NCBI GenBank assembly: GCA_038888615.1
Contig: JAWAID010000002.1
Span: forward strand, 275,594-339,593
Source: Candidatus Korarchaeum sp.
GTDB taxonomy: Archaea; Korarchaeota; Korarchaeia; Korarchaeales; Korarchaeaceae
Direction: 5' to 3'
Length of the DNA stretch: 64,000 nucleotides
The notes beneath the pieces were generated by a model. That model saw nothing but the letters and a program-made list of their open reading frames with translations. It ran no database searches and was not told the DNA's origin. Of the stretch, positions 27,411-36,000 are shown in pieces. Positions within the stretch are counted from its first letter, which is position 1, and each line of letters begins with the position of its first letter. The translations under genes and the position numbers were made by a program.

Positions 27411-28565
27411 ATGCTGAGGGAGGAGTTAGCGGAGCTCTTCGATCAGGAGAGCTTAGCGATGGTGGTGGCCGGCAACATAACGGCGGTGCTCATAGGGGCC
27501 TTAATATGGATGATACTCGCCGGGGTACTTCCAGTTGAGGATTACGGTAGGGCTAACTACATCCTCTCGCTGGGGACCTTCCTATCCACCTTTCCCCTCC
27601 TGGGCCTGAACGTCACCTTGAGGGCTTACCTCCCTAGGGGGAAGGAGGAACTACTAGCGCCATCAGTGCTGCTCACCTCAGCCCTCTCACTCCTCATAGG
27701 AGTCCCTTTCATGGGTCTACACCCTGCTTTACCTCTCATTGTGTTCAGCAACTCGGTTTTCATCCTGCTGACGTCGGAGAGACTCGGTCACCTGAAGTAC
27801 AGGGACTTCTTCATACTTCAAACGGTCACTAGGTTGCTCCAGCTCCTCCTGGTACTCCTTTTGGTGCCTCTCTTCGGATTAGAAGGGGCCGTCTACTCGA
27901 TAACACTTCCATTCACTCTCTTCTCCCTACAGATGTTGAGGAGGGCTAGCGGAGGATTTAAGGAGATAAGGGAGCTCCTCAAGTATTTCAGGTTCTCCCT
28001 CCTCTCTTATCTGAGTGGTGTGGTGGCCTCGATGGGGACCAGGTTCGATAAGGTGATGATAGGAACCCTATACGGTGATAGGGTGCTGGGACACTACCAG
28101 CTGGCTTTCCAGTTCTACTCGGCCATGCAGGCATTACCCACCAGCTTGAGCAGCTACATACTACCCTTGAGGTCCTCAGGCAGGTCCACGAAGCTCCAGG
28201 AGATTCTAGGACTCCTTCTCTCGATAATGGCAGCGGTCGCCGGATTCCTCCTGATACCCCTAGTGATCGAGAAGTTATTCCCGAGCTTCTACCCCGAGTC
28301 AGCTTACGCGGGCAGCATAGTATCGCTCGCCGTAGTTGTGGACTCGCTATACGGGATCTCCTCAGCTAAGAGATTGAGTGCTGAGGATCCCCTCTCAGTC
28401 CTCATCTCGAGCTTAATATCACTTCCCTTACTTTTCTCCTCGATATACCTCTTAGGATCCTCACTGGGTGTTAGGGGACTAGCTATATCGCTCCTGATCT
28501 ACAGAGCATCGGCCCTCGCTACGATAACCTTAACGGGCGCGCTGTTGAGAGGGAGCCGGCGGTGA
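27411..28565 (+). CDS. oligosaccharide flippase / polysaccharide exporter family membrane protein
   Basis: About 384 residues with roughly twelve hydrophobic helices and the Wzx/MATE-type segment PVEDYGRANYILSLGTFLSTFPLLGLN, typical of polysaccharide biosynthesis flippases that move lipid-linked glycans across the membrane. The ORF opens at 27363, but a TTTTTTATAT box at 27382-27391 lies inside it and predicts transcription from about 27411, where an ATG (MLREELAELF) begins. I therefore prefer that start. No glycosyltransferase is adjacent. The 3' end overlaps the convergent SDR gene by 47 bases. Confidence 0.8.
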   Translation: MLREELAELFDQESLAMVVAGNITAVLIGALIWMILAGVLPVEDYGRANYILSLGTFLSTFPLLGLNVTLRAYLPRGKEELLAPSVLLTSALSLLIGVPFMGLHPALPLIVFSNSVFILLTSERLGHLKYRDFFILQTVTRLLQLLLVLLLVPLFGLEGAVYSITLPFTLFSLQMLRRASGGFKEIRELLKYFRFSLLSYLSGVVASMGTRFDKVMIGTLYGDRVLGHYQLAFQFYSAMQALPTSLSSYILPLRSSGRSTKLQEILGLLLSIMAAVAGFLLIPLVIEKLFPSFYPESAYAGSIVSLAVVVDSLYGISSAKRLSAEDPLSVLISSLISLPLLFSSIYLLGSSLGVRGLAISLLIYRASALATITLTGALLRGSRR

Positions 28566-29298
28566 TCATCCTGCCGGCGGTGATGCCGCCATCGATTACC
28601 AACGTAGCCCCCGTCACGTAGGAGGAGAGGGGGGAGGCTAGGTAGAGTATAGCTTGAGCTACCTCCTCAGACCTCGCTACCCTCCTCATCGGGACTAACG
28701 AGGAGTAGCCCCTGAACACCTCCTCGCTCCCAGCTATACCCCTTAGCATAGGGGTATCGACGAGCCCCGGAACTACAACGTTGACCCTTATCCCCTTCTC
28801 AGCTAACTCAAGAGCCAAAGCTTTAGAAAAAGCTATTACAGCAGCTTTAGCTGAGCAATAGGCAGTCCCCTTAGGGTAGGGGCTTATCCCAGCTATAGAG
28901 CTGACGTTAACTATCGCCTCACCCATATGAGGAAGGGAAAACTTTGTCATAAGGAACGTGCCCCTCAAGTTCACGTTGATCACTCGATCCCATTCCTCAA
29001 CAGTCAGGTCTTGCAATAAACCTCCTCCGAAGATTCCAGCAGCGTTAACAAGAAGATCTATTCTCCCCCACCTATCCACTACCTCCTCAACTACCCTCCT
29101 AGCGTCCTCCTCCCTTGAGATGTCCCCGAGGTGGAGGGAGGCCCTTTCCCCCAGTCTCCCAAGGGCGACCTTCCCCTTCCTCTCATCCCTTCCCACTACG
29201 GAGACGGATGCGCCTTCCCTCGCGAACAGTTCGGCTGTGGCTAGCCCTATGCCTGAGGTCCCTCCGGTTATCAGAGCCACCTTACCCTCGAGCAGCAT
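28519..29298 (-). CDS. short-chain dehydrogenase/reductase (SDR)
   Basis: 259 residues of the classical SDR type. The cofactor motif is ITGGTSGIGLATAELF, then VNAAGIFGGG, catalytic Ser in IVNVSSIAGISPYP, and YCSAK (Tyr/Lys). VPGLVDTPML and YVTGATLVIDGG complete it. It resembles FabG-like or sugar dehydrogenase enzymes, substrate unknown. The N-terminus carries an Arg after the beta-2 strand (VVGRDERKG), suggesting NADPH preference. Confidence 0.88.
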   Translation of the reverse strand: MLLEGKVALITGGTSGIGLATAELFAREGASVSVVGRDERKGKVALGRLGERASLHLGDISREEDARRVVEEVVDRWGRIDLLVNAAGIFGGGLLQDLTVEEWDRVINVNLRGTFLMTKFSLPHMGEAIVNVSSIAGISPYPKGTAYCSAKAAVIAFSKALALELAEKGIRVNVVVPGLVDTPMLRGIAGSEEVFRGYSSLVPMRRVARSEEVAQAILYLASPLSSYVTGATLVIDGGITAGRMITAGSLSTARPLRLS

Positions 29299-29736
29299 AG
29301 GTATAGGGATAGCTGAGCCAAAAAATATCCTTTTCAGTAGGGTTGTGGAGTCGAAATCAGGCTATGTTATGAGATTTGAGGGTCTCCAGGAGCTTATGCT
29401 CTATCTACACGACAATTAATTCTCTCAAGCTCTGTAATAGACAAGAATCGCTCTCTAAGGTCCCATCTGATGAAACCTTACTTCAACGTAGGAGGCCCAC
29501 TGCCTTCCTCCGATGGTGCCTCGTGGGGAATCACTAGATCTCAGGAGAACGGATCCTCAAAGAACATCCTTTGATCCTCACCAAGAAACCGATCTTCTAA
29601 ACTGTTTCTCCACTCCCATGCTGCAATAATCCACTGAAACGCTTCTGCGCGCCTTTCCTGTTCTTCCATTTATTAAGAAAATTGTTTAATAAAGTAAAGT
29701 TTAAATACGTGAGCACCTTGAGTTCCGGGTGATCCT
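29299..29736. other. 438-base intergenic region
   Basis: No intact gene is recognised. Bases 29660-29710 are AT-rich and contain GTTTAAATACG (29698-29708), a likely TATA box for the gene at 29737. The middle part has no ORF of note on either strand. Confidence 0.4.
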
Positions 29737-30453
29737 ATGAGTGATAGATTGGAGCTCCTGAAGGGATTCAAGGACCTCAAACTAGGTTCCGTGCTGAACC
29801 TCCTCTCAGACGTCCTGGTGATAGCTTCCTTCCTCCCGATGCTGTTGGCAATGCCCAGGGTTATGTGGCGGATGTCCCGAGAAGAAGCCCCCAGATCCCT
29901 CAGGGAAGTTCTAGCGCTTCTAGCTCCGAGCATCATCTCTATCGCCACCCTAATACTGGCAGCCCTCATCATGGGGATCGCGGCCCTCTACCTATGGTAT
30001 AGGGCATCTGATACCTTCAGACGTTACGATGAGGCTAAGTTCGGTCTCGGGAGAATAGGAGCATCACTATCCCTGACGGGCCTGTCGATCCTAGTTATTT
30101 CCCTGGTAGCGATCCTCTTCTGGGTCTTAAGTTCACTACTAACATCTGGAAGGGTCATTGAGGGAGTGGCATTGGGATCAGTGACCACGCTCCTCGCGAT
30201 AGCGGGTGTTGTGCTCGGGGTACTGATATACGTGATCGGCTGGATCCTCTACGGGGTGATGGTGATGAGGTTGAGCGAGATTCCCAGCGTCAGTCAGGAC
30301 TTCAAGTACGCTGGGATACTGATGATAGCAAGCATTGTCCTCTCGATGCTGGGAAGCTTCGTCGTGGTGGGGGCTCTGGTAGAAATAGCCTCTCTGATCA
30401 TGATCATAGTCTACTCGGATGCGGCTATCAAGCTACTGAGCTCCCCGCAGTAA
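29737..30453 (+). CDS. multi-pass membrane protein, DUF996-like
   Basis: 238 residues. A short polar N-terminus (ELLKGFKDLKLGSVLNLLSDV) is followed by five or six hydrophobic segments, and AALYLWYRASDTFRRYDE is the cytoplasmic loop seen in DUF996 archaeal membrane proteins. Conserved spacing and glycine content fit that family, whose function is unknown. GGGTGATCC precedes the ATG at normal spacing. It may be cotranscribed with the acylphosphatase 40 bases downstream. Confidence 0.65.
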   Translation: MSDRLELLKGFKDLKLGSVLNLLSDVLVIASFLPMLLAMPRVMWRMSREEAPRSLREVLALLAPSIISIATLILAALIMGIAALYLWYRASDTFRRYDEAKFGLGRIGASLSLTGLSILVISLVAILFWVLSSLLTSGRVIEGVALGSVTTLLAIAGVVLGVLIYVIGWILYGVMVMRLSEIPSVSQDFKYAGILMIASIVLSMLGSFVVVGALVEIASLIMIIVYSDAAIKLLSSPQ

Positions 30454-30493
30454 CGCTCTTTAACTCCCTCTGACCCCGAGGAATGGGGTCCCG

Positions 30494-30772
30494 ATGGAGC
30501 TGGTCAGAGCTCGCTTGAGGATATACGGGAGGGTACAAGGCGTCTTCTTCAGGTCCACGATGAGGGAGGTAGCTAACGAGCTAGGAGTAAGCGGGTGGGT
30601 CAGGAACATGCCCGACGGTAGTGTGGAGGCATTAGTGGAGGGGGAGAGGAGTAAGGTGGAGGAGCTGATAAGGTGGGCGCACAGAGGACCTCCGTTAGCT
30701 AAGGTAGAGAGGGTCGAAGTCGATTGGGAGGAGTTCAGAGGGGATTGGGAAGGGTTCAGCGTGCTCAGATGA
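30494..30772 (+). CDS. acyP: acylphosphatase
   Basis: 92 residues, a standard acylphosphatase. The phosphate-binding loop is [15 protein letters not shown] with the catalytic arginine, and [17 protein letters not shown] carries the catalytic asparagine (WVRN). It hydrolyses acyl phosphates such as carbamoyl phosphate and 1,3-bisphosphoglycerate in the cytoplasm. There is no operon partner of clear relevance. Confidence 0.94.
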   Translation: MELVRARLRIYGRVQGVFFRSTMREVANELGVSGWVRNMPDGSVEALVEGERSKVEELIRWAHRGPPLAKVERVEVDWEEFRGDWEGFSVLR

Positions 30773-30820
30773 ATCCGTAATATTTTTAAATCAGGATCGG
30801 GATCCAATGGGGGTGAAAGT

Positions 30821-31750
30821 ATGGCTTCCAGAGGATTCTCGCTACTGGGACTTAAGCTAGATATGTTACTCACCCTTTCACTGATAATAGCAGTCTCAAC
30901 ATTCGTCTTCACGCTTCTCCTAGGGTCCTCAGTTGGACTGATAGGCGGGGTGATCATGGCCCTAGCGTTCAACGCCCTCATGTGGCTCATCTCCCCCTAT
31001 CTATTGATCGGGATGTACGGTTTGAGGGAGCTCAAGAGGAGCGATCTCCCTTGGCTTTATGATGCATTAGAATCCTTAGCCAGGAAGAGCGGACTAAAAA
31101 TACCCAAGCTTTACTTAGCTCCTGTAAGGGTCCCCAATGCGTTCGCCTTCGGAAGCCCGATATTCGGCTACGGTGTCGCTGTGACCGAGGGTCTGCTGAG
31201 GGATCTGACCGAGGATGAGGTCGAGGCCGTGGTGGGCCATGAGGTAGGTCACATAAAGCACAGAGACATGCATGTGATGATGATCGCTACCGCTTTACCG
31301 TCGATCTTCATGCAGATGGGTAGATGGGTCATGATGAGCTCCGCGTACTCCTACAGCGGGAGGGATAGGGAGAGCAACGCGGGGGCTGCTCTCCTAATAG
31401 GCAGCCTCCTCATGGTGATAGGCTGGATCCTCTACCTGCTCGCCCTGAGGTTGAGCAGGCTCAGGGAGTTCTACGCTGACGCTCACTCAGCGATCACCGT
31501 TGAGAGGGGCGCTGAGAAACTGCAGAGGGCTCTGGTGAGGATAGTTGAGAGCACGGATCCCAGGAGGGGGGAGCAGCTGGTCGCGGCGAAGGCCCTGATG
31601 ATAGCTGATCCGACCGCTAGCTACAGGATAAGGGAGTACATGGAGAGGGAACCATCCCTCTTCGAGAGGGTCATGAACCTCTTCTCAACGCACCCGAGGG
31701 TGGAGGACAGGCTGAGGAAGCTCGAGGAGCTGAAGGCCCTTTACGGCTGA
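30821..31750 (+). CDS. htpX: HtpX-like membrane zinc metalloprotease (M48)
   Basis: 309 residues. Two N-terminal membrane helices, the zinc motif HEVGH (140-144) in EAVVGHEVGHIKHRDMHV, the third ligand region RLSRLREFYADAHSA (Glu), and a pair of helices between them match HtpX. It degrades misfolded membrane proteins with its active site facing the cytoplasm. STHPRVEDRLRKLEEL is the typical C-terminus. The AATATTTTTAAATC box near 30778-30791 may be its TATA element. Confidence 0.93.
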   Translation: MASRGFSLLGLKLDMLLTLSLIIAVSTFVFTLLLGSSVGLIGGVIMALAFNALMWLISPYLLIGMYGLRELKRSDLPWLYDALESLARKSGLKIPKLYLAPVRVPNAFAFGSPIFGYGVAVTEGLLRDLTEDEVEAVVGHEVGHIKHRDMHVMMIATALPSIFMQMGRWVMMSSAYSYSGRDRESNAGAALLIGSLLMVIGWILYLLALRLSRLREFYADAHSAITVERGAEKLQRALVRIVESTDPRRGEQLVAAKALMIADPTASYRIREYMEREPSLFERVMNLFSTHPRVEDRLRKLEELKALYG

Positions 31751-31801
31751 TCCCCACAACAAAAAGTAAAATTTTTTATACTTAAGGAGGGTTATGCTCT
31801 C

Positions 31802-32140
31802 GTGGAGAAGATAGCCATACCCTCCAAGGGTCCTGAGGGCCTCGAAGCTCTAGCCTTCGGACAGCCCATATACGCCCCCTTCTTCACCATAATCACCCTG
31901 GAGGAAGGGGAAGTGAGGAGCGTCGAGGTGATAAGGAATCCGGCTTCCACATTGCTCCCCTACAGGGGGCCGAGCTTAGCTTCCTGGCTGAAGCACATGG
32001 GGGTGAACGTGGTCGTATCGATCTCCTTCCCCGAGGATGTGATAAATAGCTTGATCTCATGGGGGATAAGGCCCGTCTTCGTGATGGGAAAGAGAGTAGG
32101 TGAACTGCTGGAGGCCTACCTCTCAGCTACGAAGCGATAG
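31802..32140 (+). CDS. NifX/NifB-C-like (dinitrogenase iron-molybdenum cofactor family) protein
   Basis: 112 residues with the fold order of the DiNase Fe-Mo cofactor family: KIAIPSKGPEGLEALAFGQPIYAPFF, VRSVEVIRNPA and HMGVNVVVSIS. In archaea such stand-alone proteins bind iron-sulfur clusters or molybdenum-type clusters and are not tied to nitrogen fixation. No nif gene is present. Start GTG 31802 lies about 25 bases after TTTTTTATAC (31772-31781), indicating a leaderless message. Confidence 0.8.
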   Translation: MEKIAIPSKGPEGLEALAFGQPIYAPFFTIITLEEGEVRSVEVIRNPASTLLPYRGPSLASWLKHMGVNVVVSISFPEDVINSLISWGIRPVFVMGKRVGELLEAYLSATKR

Positions 32141-32262
32141 TAGAAGCGAGCCAACGCTAATGAGGCTGACCGGGATTTATAGCCCAGCTCACGGTGAGGT
32201 ACCCTTTCAAGTTAACGGACTCTCTCAAAGACCCTCATAATCAAAAATACACCATCAACTAG

Positions 32263-33336
32263 CTACCTTCTCCTCCTCTTCTTAGCAACTGGCTTACTGT
32301 ACCTCATCAGCAACGATACTACGTTGTCCACGCATCCCCTATCATCGCAAAGCTTAGCTAGTTCTAGGAACTCCCTGAACCCGAACTCCGTGAAGACGGA
32401 GGACTTCTCAGCAACGTAGTTGGAGAATCCCTCATCCTTCCCGCTTCTCTCCATTATTATCTTAGCGATGATCCTCTTCCTAAGAGCATCGTCCTCTATC
32501 GGGGGCAGGTAGAGCGAAATGAAGTAACTCGTCAGGTCCCTCGGGATCCCCCTCTCACTCATGGCTGAAGCGGTGACCGTGGATCTATAGTTGAGGACCT
32601 CCCCTACCTTCCTTACGAAGAGCTTACCTGATGAGAGGAGGTTAGCGAGCGTGGATAGGTCCACTGAGGACCTAACTCTCTCGAAGTTCGGTATTATCAG
32701 GGGGTTGGGTCTCACCCCCCATAGCACCTCATCCAAGGAGGGTTCGTTGCCCGGGACGTAGAGGTAGGAGCTAGGTATCCTCTGCAGTTCCTCGATGATC
32801 AATCCCTTAAGGGAGATCCTAGGGCCTATCAGGAGGAAGTGAGCAGAGCTCTCACTCCTAATGGATTTAGTTATTAAGAACAATATACTCTTGAAGTCGT
32901 TCAAAAGGCTCCTGAAATCCTCGGGTAACTCCTCCACTCCTGGCTCAGGCTCCCCGATAACAGGAGCCTCCCCCAGTACGAACCCCTTGTTCTCAAGGGT
33001 CCACTTGAGGATCTCGGGTTTAGCCAGGACGTAGCTCAGCTTCCTGCTACCACCGTGAACGGCCTCTATTACCCCTAAGCTGATGAGCTCGAGGATGTGG
33101 GAGAATGGGGGTTGCGGTGTCATATCGGATGGCGAGAAGGGGGTGTAAAGGTAAGCTGAACCGCACTCTCTACACCTATACTGGAGGGCTGAGATCCTCT
33201 CTAGGTTGGAGGAGCCACACCTCTGGCACCTGAATACCTTATCATGATGATCGTAGATCGCTTTGATCGTAACTAGCATTTTGGGGTCCTTCTCTACCGA
33301 TTTCATCAACTTCTCCAGTAGCCGCTCATCTGACAT
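32263..33336 (-). CDS. zinc-ribbon protein with an AAA-like domain lacking a normal Walker A
   Basis: 357 residues. Residues 37-58 form a zinc ribbon (CQRC and CREC). About residues 60-130 look like a winged helix. The central part resembles an AAA+/MCM-type ATPase core: HFLLIGPRISLKGLIIEEL sits where a Walker A should be, and NPLIIPNFERV where Walker B should be. However, the G-K-S/T of the P-loop and the D-E of Walker B are missing. YRSTVTASAMSERGIPRDL resembles sensor/arginine-finger regions. It may be an inactive helicase-like subunit. The C-terminus ends with a basic KKRRRR. It is not a family I can name. Confidence 0.6.
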   Translation of the reverse strand: MSDERLLEKLMKSVEKDPKMLVTIKAIYDHHDKVFRCQRCGSSNLERISALQYRCRECGSAYLYTPFSPSDMTPQPPFSHILELISLGVIEAVHGGSRKLSYVLAKPEILKWTLENKGFVLGEAPVIGEPEPGVEELPEDFRSLLNDFKSILFLITKSIRSESSAHFLLIGPRISLKGLIIEELQRIPSSYLYVPGNEPSLDEVLWGVRPNPLIIPNFERVRSSVDLSTLANLLSSGKLFVRKVGEVLNYRSTVTASAMSERGIPRDLTSYFISLYLPPIEDDALRKRIIAKIIMERSGKDEGFSNYVAEKSSVFTEFGFREFLELAKLCDDRGCVDNVVSLLMRYSKPVAKKRRRR

Positions 33337-33640
33337 GCTCGTTTGATCTGAGACGTATCTTCTACATAACCATTTCGGATATTAAGAGGGACCGCATACA
33401 TCCGCTTACCTCTCCGGGAGAGCCCTTCCCAAGGGTTCCCGTTGAGGAGTCCATTGAGTGTCAGGAACTCCGTATTATGAGGACTCCAGGCAGAAAACGG
33501 AGAATCTCCCGACTTCAGTCGTGGAGAGTGTCAAATATGCGGGCAAGTCCCTTCCTCAGGATCCTAGAGGCGAGACTCGATAATGGAGTCAAGATGTCTG
33601 GGTCCGGTGATGCCTCTCGCTTCTAGATCCTGCGGTATGA
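33337..33640. other. 304-base intergenic region, possible IS605-type remnant
   Basis: No intact gene. The hairpin at 33505-33527 is the only notable structure. The surrounding sequence reads in one frame as short cysteine-containing peptides but has stops. Confidence 0.35.
33505..33527 (+). repeat. hairpin resembling an IS200/IS605 right end
   Basis: TCTCC (33505-33509) plus CGAC (33510-33513), loop TTCA, then GTCG (33518-33521), one unpaired T, and GGAGA (33523-33527) form a nine-pair stem. A compact subterminal hairpin with a core like CGACTTCAGTCG occurs near the right ends of archaeal TnpB-carrying elements. No tnpB frame adjoins it, so it would be a relic. A terminator-like structure for a lost gene is the alternative. 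Confidence 0.35.
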
Positions 33641-35428
33641 TCAACCTCCCTCGTACAGAGGACTCACGTACCTGAAGTTAACGGTATCCACTAGTCCCCT
33701 GTCCGTTATCCGGAGCTCAGGAAGGACGTCTAACGCGAGCAAGGACATGGTCATGAAAGGTGATACCCAATGGCATCCTCTCTCCCTCCAGATCCCGTAG
33801 GTCCTCTCCAGCTCCTCCGCTACACTTTCGGGATCCTCAGTCGACATGAGCCCCGCTAGCGGGAGCCTCATCAGGGATAGCACCCTACCCCGGTCCACGG
33901 TCACCACACCTCCTCCCACTCCGGCTAGCGTGTTGGCCGCGAGGGCCATGTCCCCATCGTTAAGGCCCAGTACCAGGAGGTTGTGATTATCGTGAGCTAC
34001 CGTAGATGCTATAGCTCCTATCTCGAAACCAAACCCCTTAACGAACCCTATCCCGATATTACCGCTCGCTTTATGCCTCTCTATGACCGCGACCTTGTAG
34101 ATGCTCCTCGAGGCATCGGGGAGCACCTCCCCCTCCCTGACCTCCAGCTCCTCGATGAGGCACCTGGTCAGCACGCTCCCCTCTAAAGCCCCTATGACCC
34201 TGACCTTGACCCTACCCTCCTTTAGAGGGGCTCTCAAGCTGAAGTCACCGGGATCTATCCTCTTATGAAGCTTTACGGTCCTCAAGTACCTCTCATCGTA
34301 GCTAGGGGCTCTTATATCGACGATGAGCTTGCCTCCCCTCGCTACCACCCTGCCGTCGGCTATCACGGTGTCGACCTCGACCCTGGTCAGGTCTCTGAGC
34401 AGTACGATGTCAGCCAGCCTGCTCGGGGCCACGCTCCCTATCTCCCTAGCTAAGCCATAGTGCTCGGCCGGGTTTATCGTAGCCATCTGTATCGCTCTGA
34501 TGGGGTCCACCCCCTCCTCTATCGCTCTCCTCACCACGTGATCCATGTGGCCCTGCTTCATTATCGAGTCAACCTCCCTGTCGTCAGTAACTAAGCAAGC
34601 ATGTCTAGAGTCCAGTTTATCCTCCGTTATGGCTTTCACGGTCTCCTTAACATCGAGCCAAGCGGATCCTTCCCTCATGTAAGCGTACATCCCCAACCTG
34701 AGTCTCTCAACGGCATCCACCTTGCGCGTCATCTCATGCGAGGACGATATGCCGGCCGCAGCGTAAGCCGTGAGCTCCCTACCGAGGAGCCCGGCATCAT
34801 GACCTTCGATCACCTTACCGGCCTTGTGAGCCGCGTTTATCTTGCCGAAGACCTCTGGATCCGTAGCTAAAACTCCGGGGTAATTCATCATCTCCCCCAG
34901 AGCCACCACGCTATCCCAGGAGAGCATCCCCTCGACTTCCCTAACCCCTAGGTGAGCTCCCGAGGTCTCGAACATCGGATTAGCGGGGACACAGGATGGT
35001 GCAGTGATGAAGACCTTAAGGGGCAGATCCCTAGACTCCTCGACCATCAACTTGACGCCGTCCACACCTAGGACGTTAGCTATCTCATGGGGATCTATGA
35101 AGACGGTGGTAGTGCCCCTCGGGAGCACGACCTTCGCGAAGTTAGTTAGGCAGAGCATACTGCTCTCAATGTGGACGTGAGCGTCTATGAAGCCCGGAGC
35201 TAAGTACATGCCACTGGCATCTATAACCTGAGTGTTTGGGCCTATGGTGTGCGATACATCTCCTACAGCAGCCACCCTATCTCCCCTCACAGCGACACCG
35301 TACCCTTCGAGGATCTCTCCGGAGTTCACGTTAACGAATTTAGGATTTAGAATGACGAGATCAGCTTTTTCAATACCCAAAGCGACTCTGACGAGGGTGG
35401 TAGAGACTTCCCATATCCTGCTCCTCAT
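33641..35428 (-). CDS. ade: adenine deaminase
   Basis: 595 residues, the usual Ade length. Amidohydrolase metal site APGFIDAHVHIESSML, FIDPHEIANVLG and EGHDAGLLG are present, along with the C-terminal family signature IGIGFVKGFGFEIGAIASTVAHDNHN. The enzyme converts adenine to hypoxanthine with Fe/Mn in purine salvage. CTTTTTATAATT (35452-35463 on the minus strand) lies about 25-30 bases before the ATG, giving a leaderless message. No other purine gene adjoins it. Confidence 0.94.
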   Translation of the reverse strand: MRSRIWEVSTTLVRVALGIEKADLVILNPKFVNVNSGEILEGYGVAVRGDRVAAVGDVSHTIGPNTQVIDASGMYLAPGFIDAHVHIESSMLCLTNFAKVVLPRGTTTVFIDPHEIANVLGVDGVKLMVEESRDLPLKVFITAPSCVPANPMFETSGAHLGVREVEGMLSWDSVVALGEMMNYPGVLATDPEVFGKINAAHKAGKVIEGHDAGLLGRELTAYAAAGISSSHEMTRKVDAVERLRLGMYAYMREGSAWLDVKETVKAITEDKLDSRHACLVTDDREVDSIMKQGHMDHVVRRAIEEGVDPIRAIQMATINPAEHYGLAREIGSVAPSRLADIVLLRDLTRVEVDTVIADGRVVARGGKLIVDIRAPSYDERYLRTVKLHKRIDPGDFSLRAPLKEGRVKVRVIGALEGSVLTRCLIEELEVREGEVLPDASRSIYKVAVIERHKASGNIGIGFVKGFGFEIGAIASTVAHDNHNLLVLGLNDGDMALAANTLAGVGGGVVTVDRGRVLSLMRLPLAGLMSTEDPESVAEELERTYGIWRERGCHWVSPFMTMSLLALDVLPELRITDRGLVDTVNFRYVSPLYEGG

Positions 35429-35631
35429 GGGGGGTCATGGAGCGCCTCGGTGAATTATAAAAAGGGTTACGTCAAGCTTCAGCTCCGCTCGGTTGGCCGA
35501 TCTAAGGGGCTCATGGGTGATGAGCTGTAGCAATCCACGAAGGCCGTGCTCATCAAGGAGCTAAGGCACTTATGGTCGGGAGGTCTCTTGAGCTACTCTG
35601 GGCCGTATCTCTCGAGCATCCCGTGGATCCC

Positions 35632-35865
35632 TCAAGCTATTATTATCTTGACCTTTAGACCCCTCTTGGAGAGGCTCTCAACCCTGAACCCACTCATCCT
35701 GAGGAGGATTACCAATTCCTCGAGACTAGCGTCCTCCCTCAACCTGATCCTAAGCTCCGTACAACTCACCCTTTCGCCGTCGGCTGTCACCGCGTCCGCT
35801 GTCGCGATACCCTCCAGTCTCCCGAACCTCCTCACTATATCCGTCAACTCACTCTTACGTTGCAT
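35632..35865 (-). CDS. small unknown alpha/beta protein
   Basis: 77 residues from ATG 35865 (MQRKSELTDIVRRFGRLEGI), ending KRGLKVKIIIA. The ORF opens at 35937, but CATTATATC at about 35888-35897 is a good TATA box placing the transcript start near 35865, so the shorter form is preferred. The strand/helix pattern (LRIRLREDASLEELVILLRMSGFRV) suggests a ferredoxin-like or ACT-like fold. The family is not recognised. Confidence 0.6.
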   Translation of the reverse strand: MQRKSELTDIVRRFGRLEGIATADAVTADGERVSCTELRIRLREDASLEELVILLRMSGFRVESLSKRGLKVKIIIA

Positions 35866-36000
35866 CCAGTTACTCAGCGGCACCGACTGATATAATGGTT
35901 CTCCGGAGAAATAATATGGACGTAATAGGAATCCCATAATCAGTGGGTATGCTCTTATGACTCACAGCCAGCCGAATCCGAAGTGAACGTTTAATTCCCG

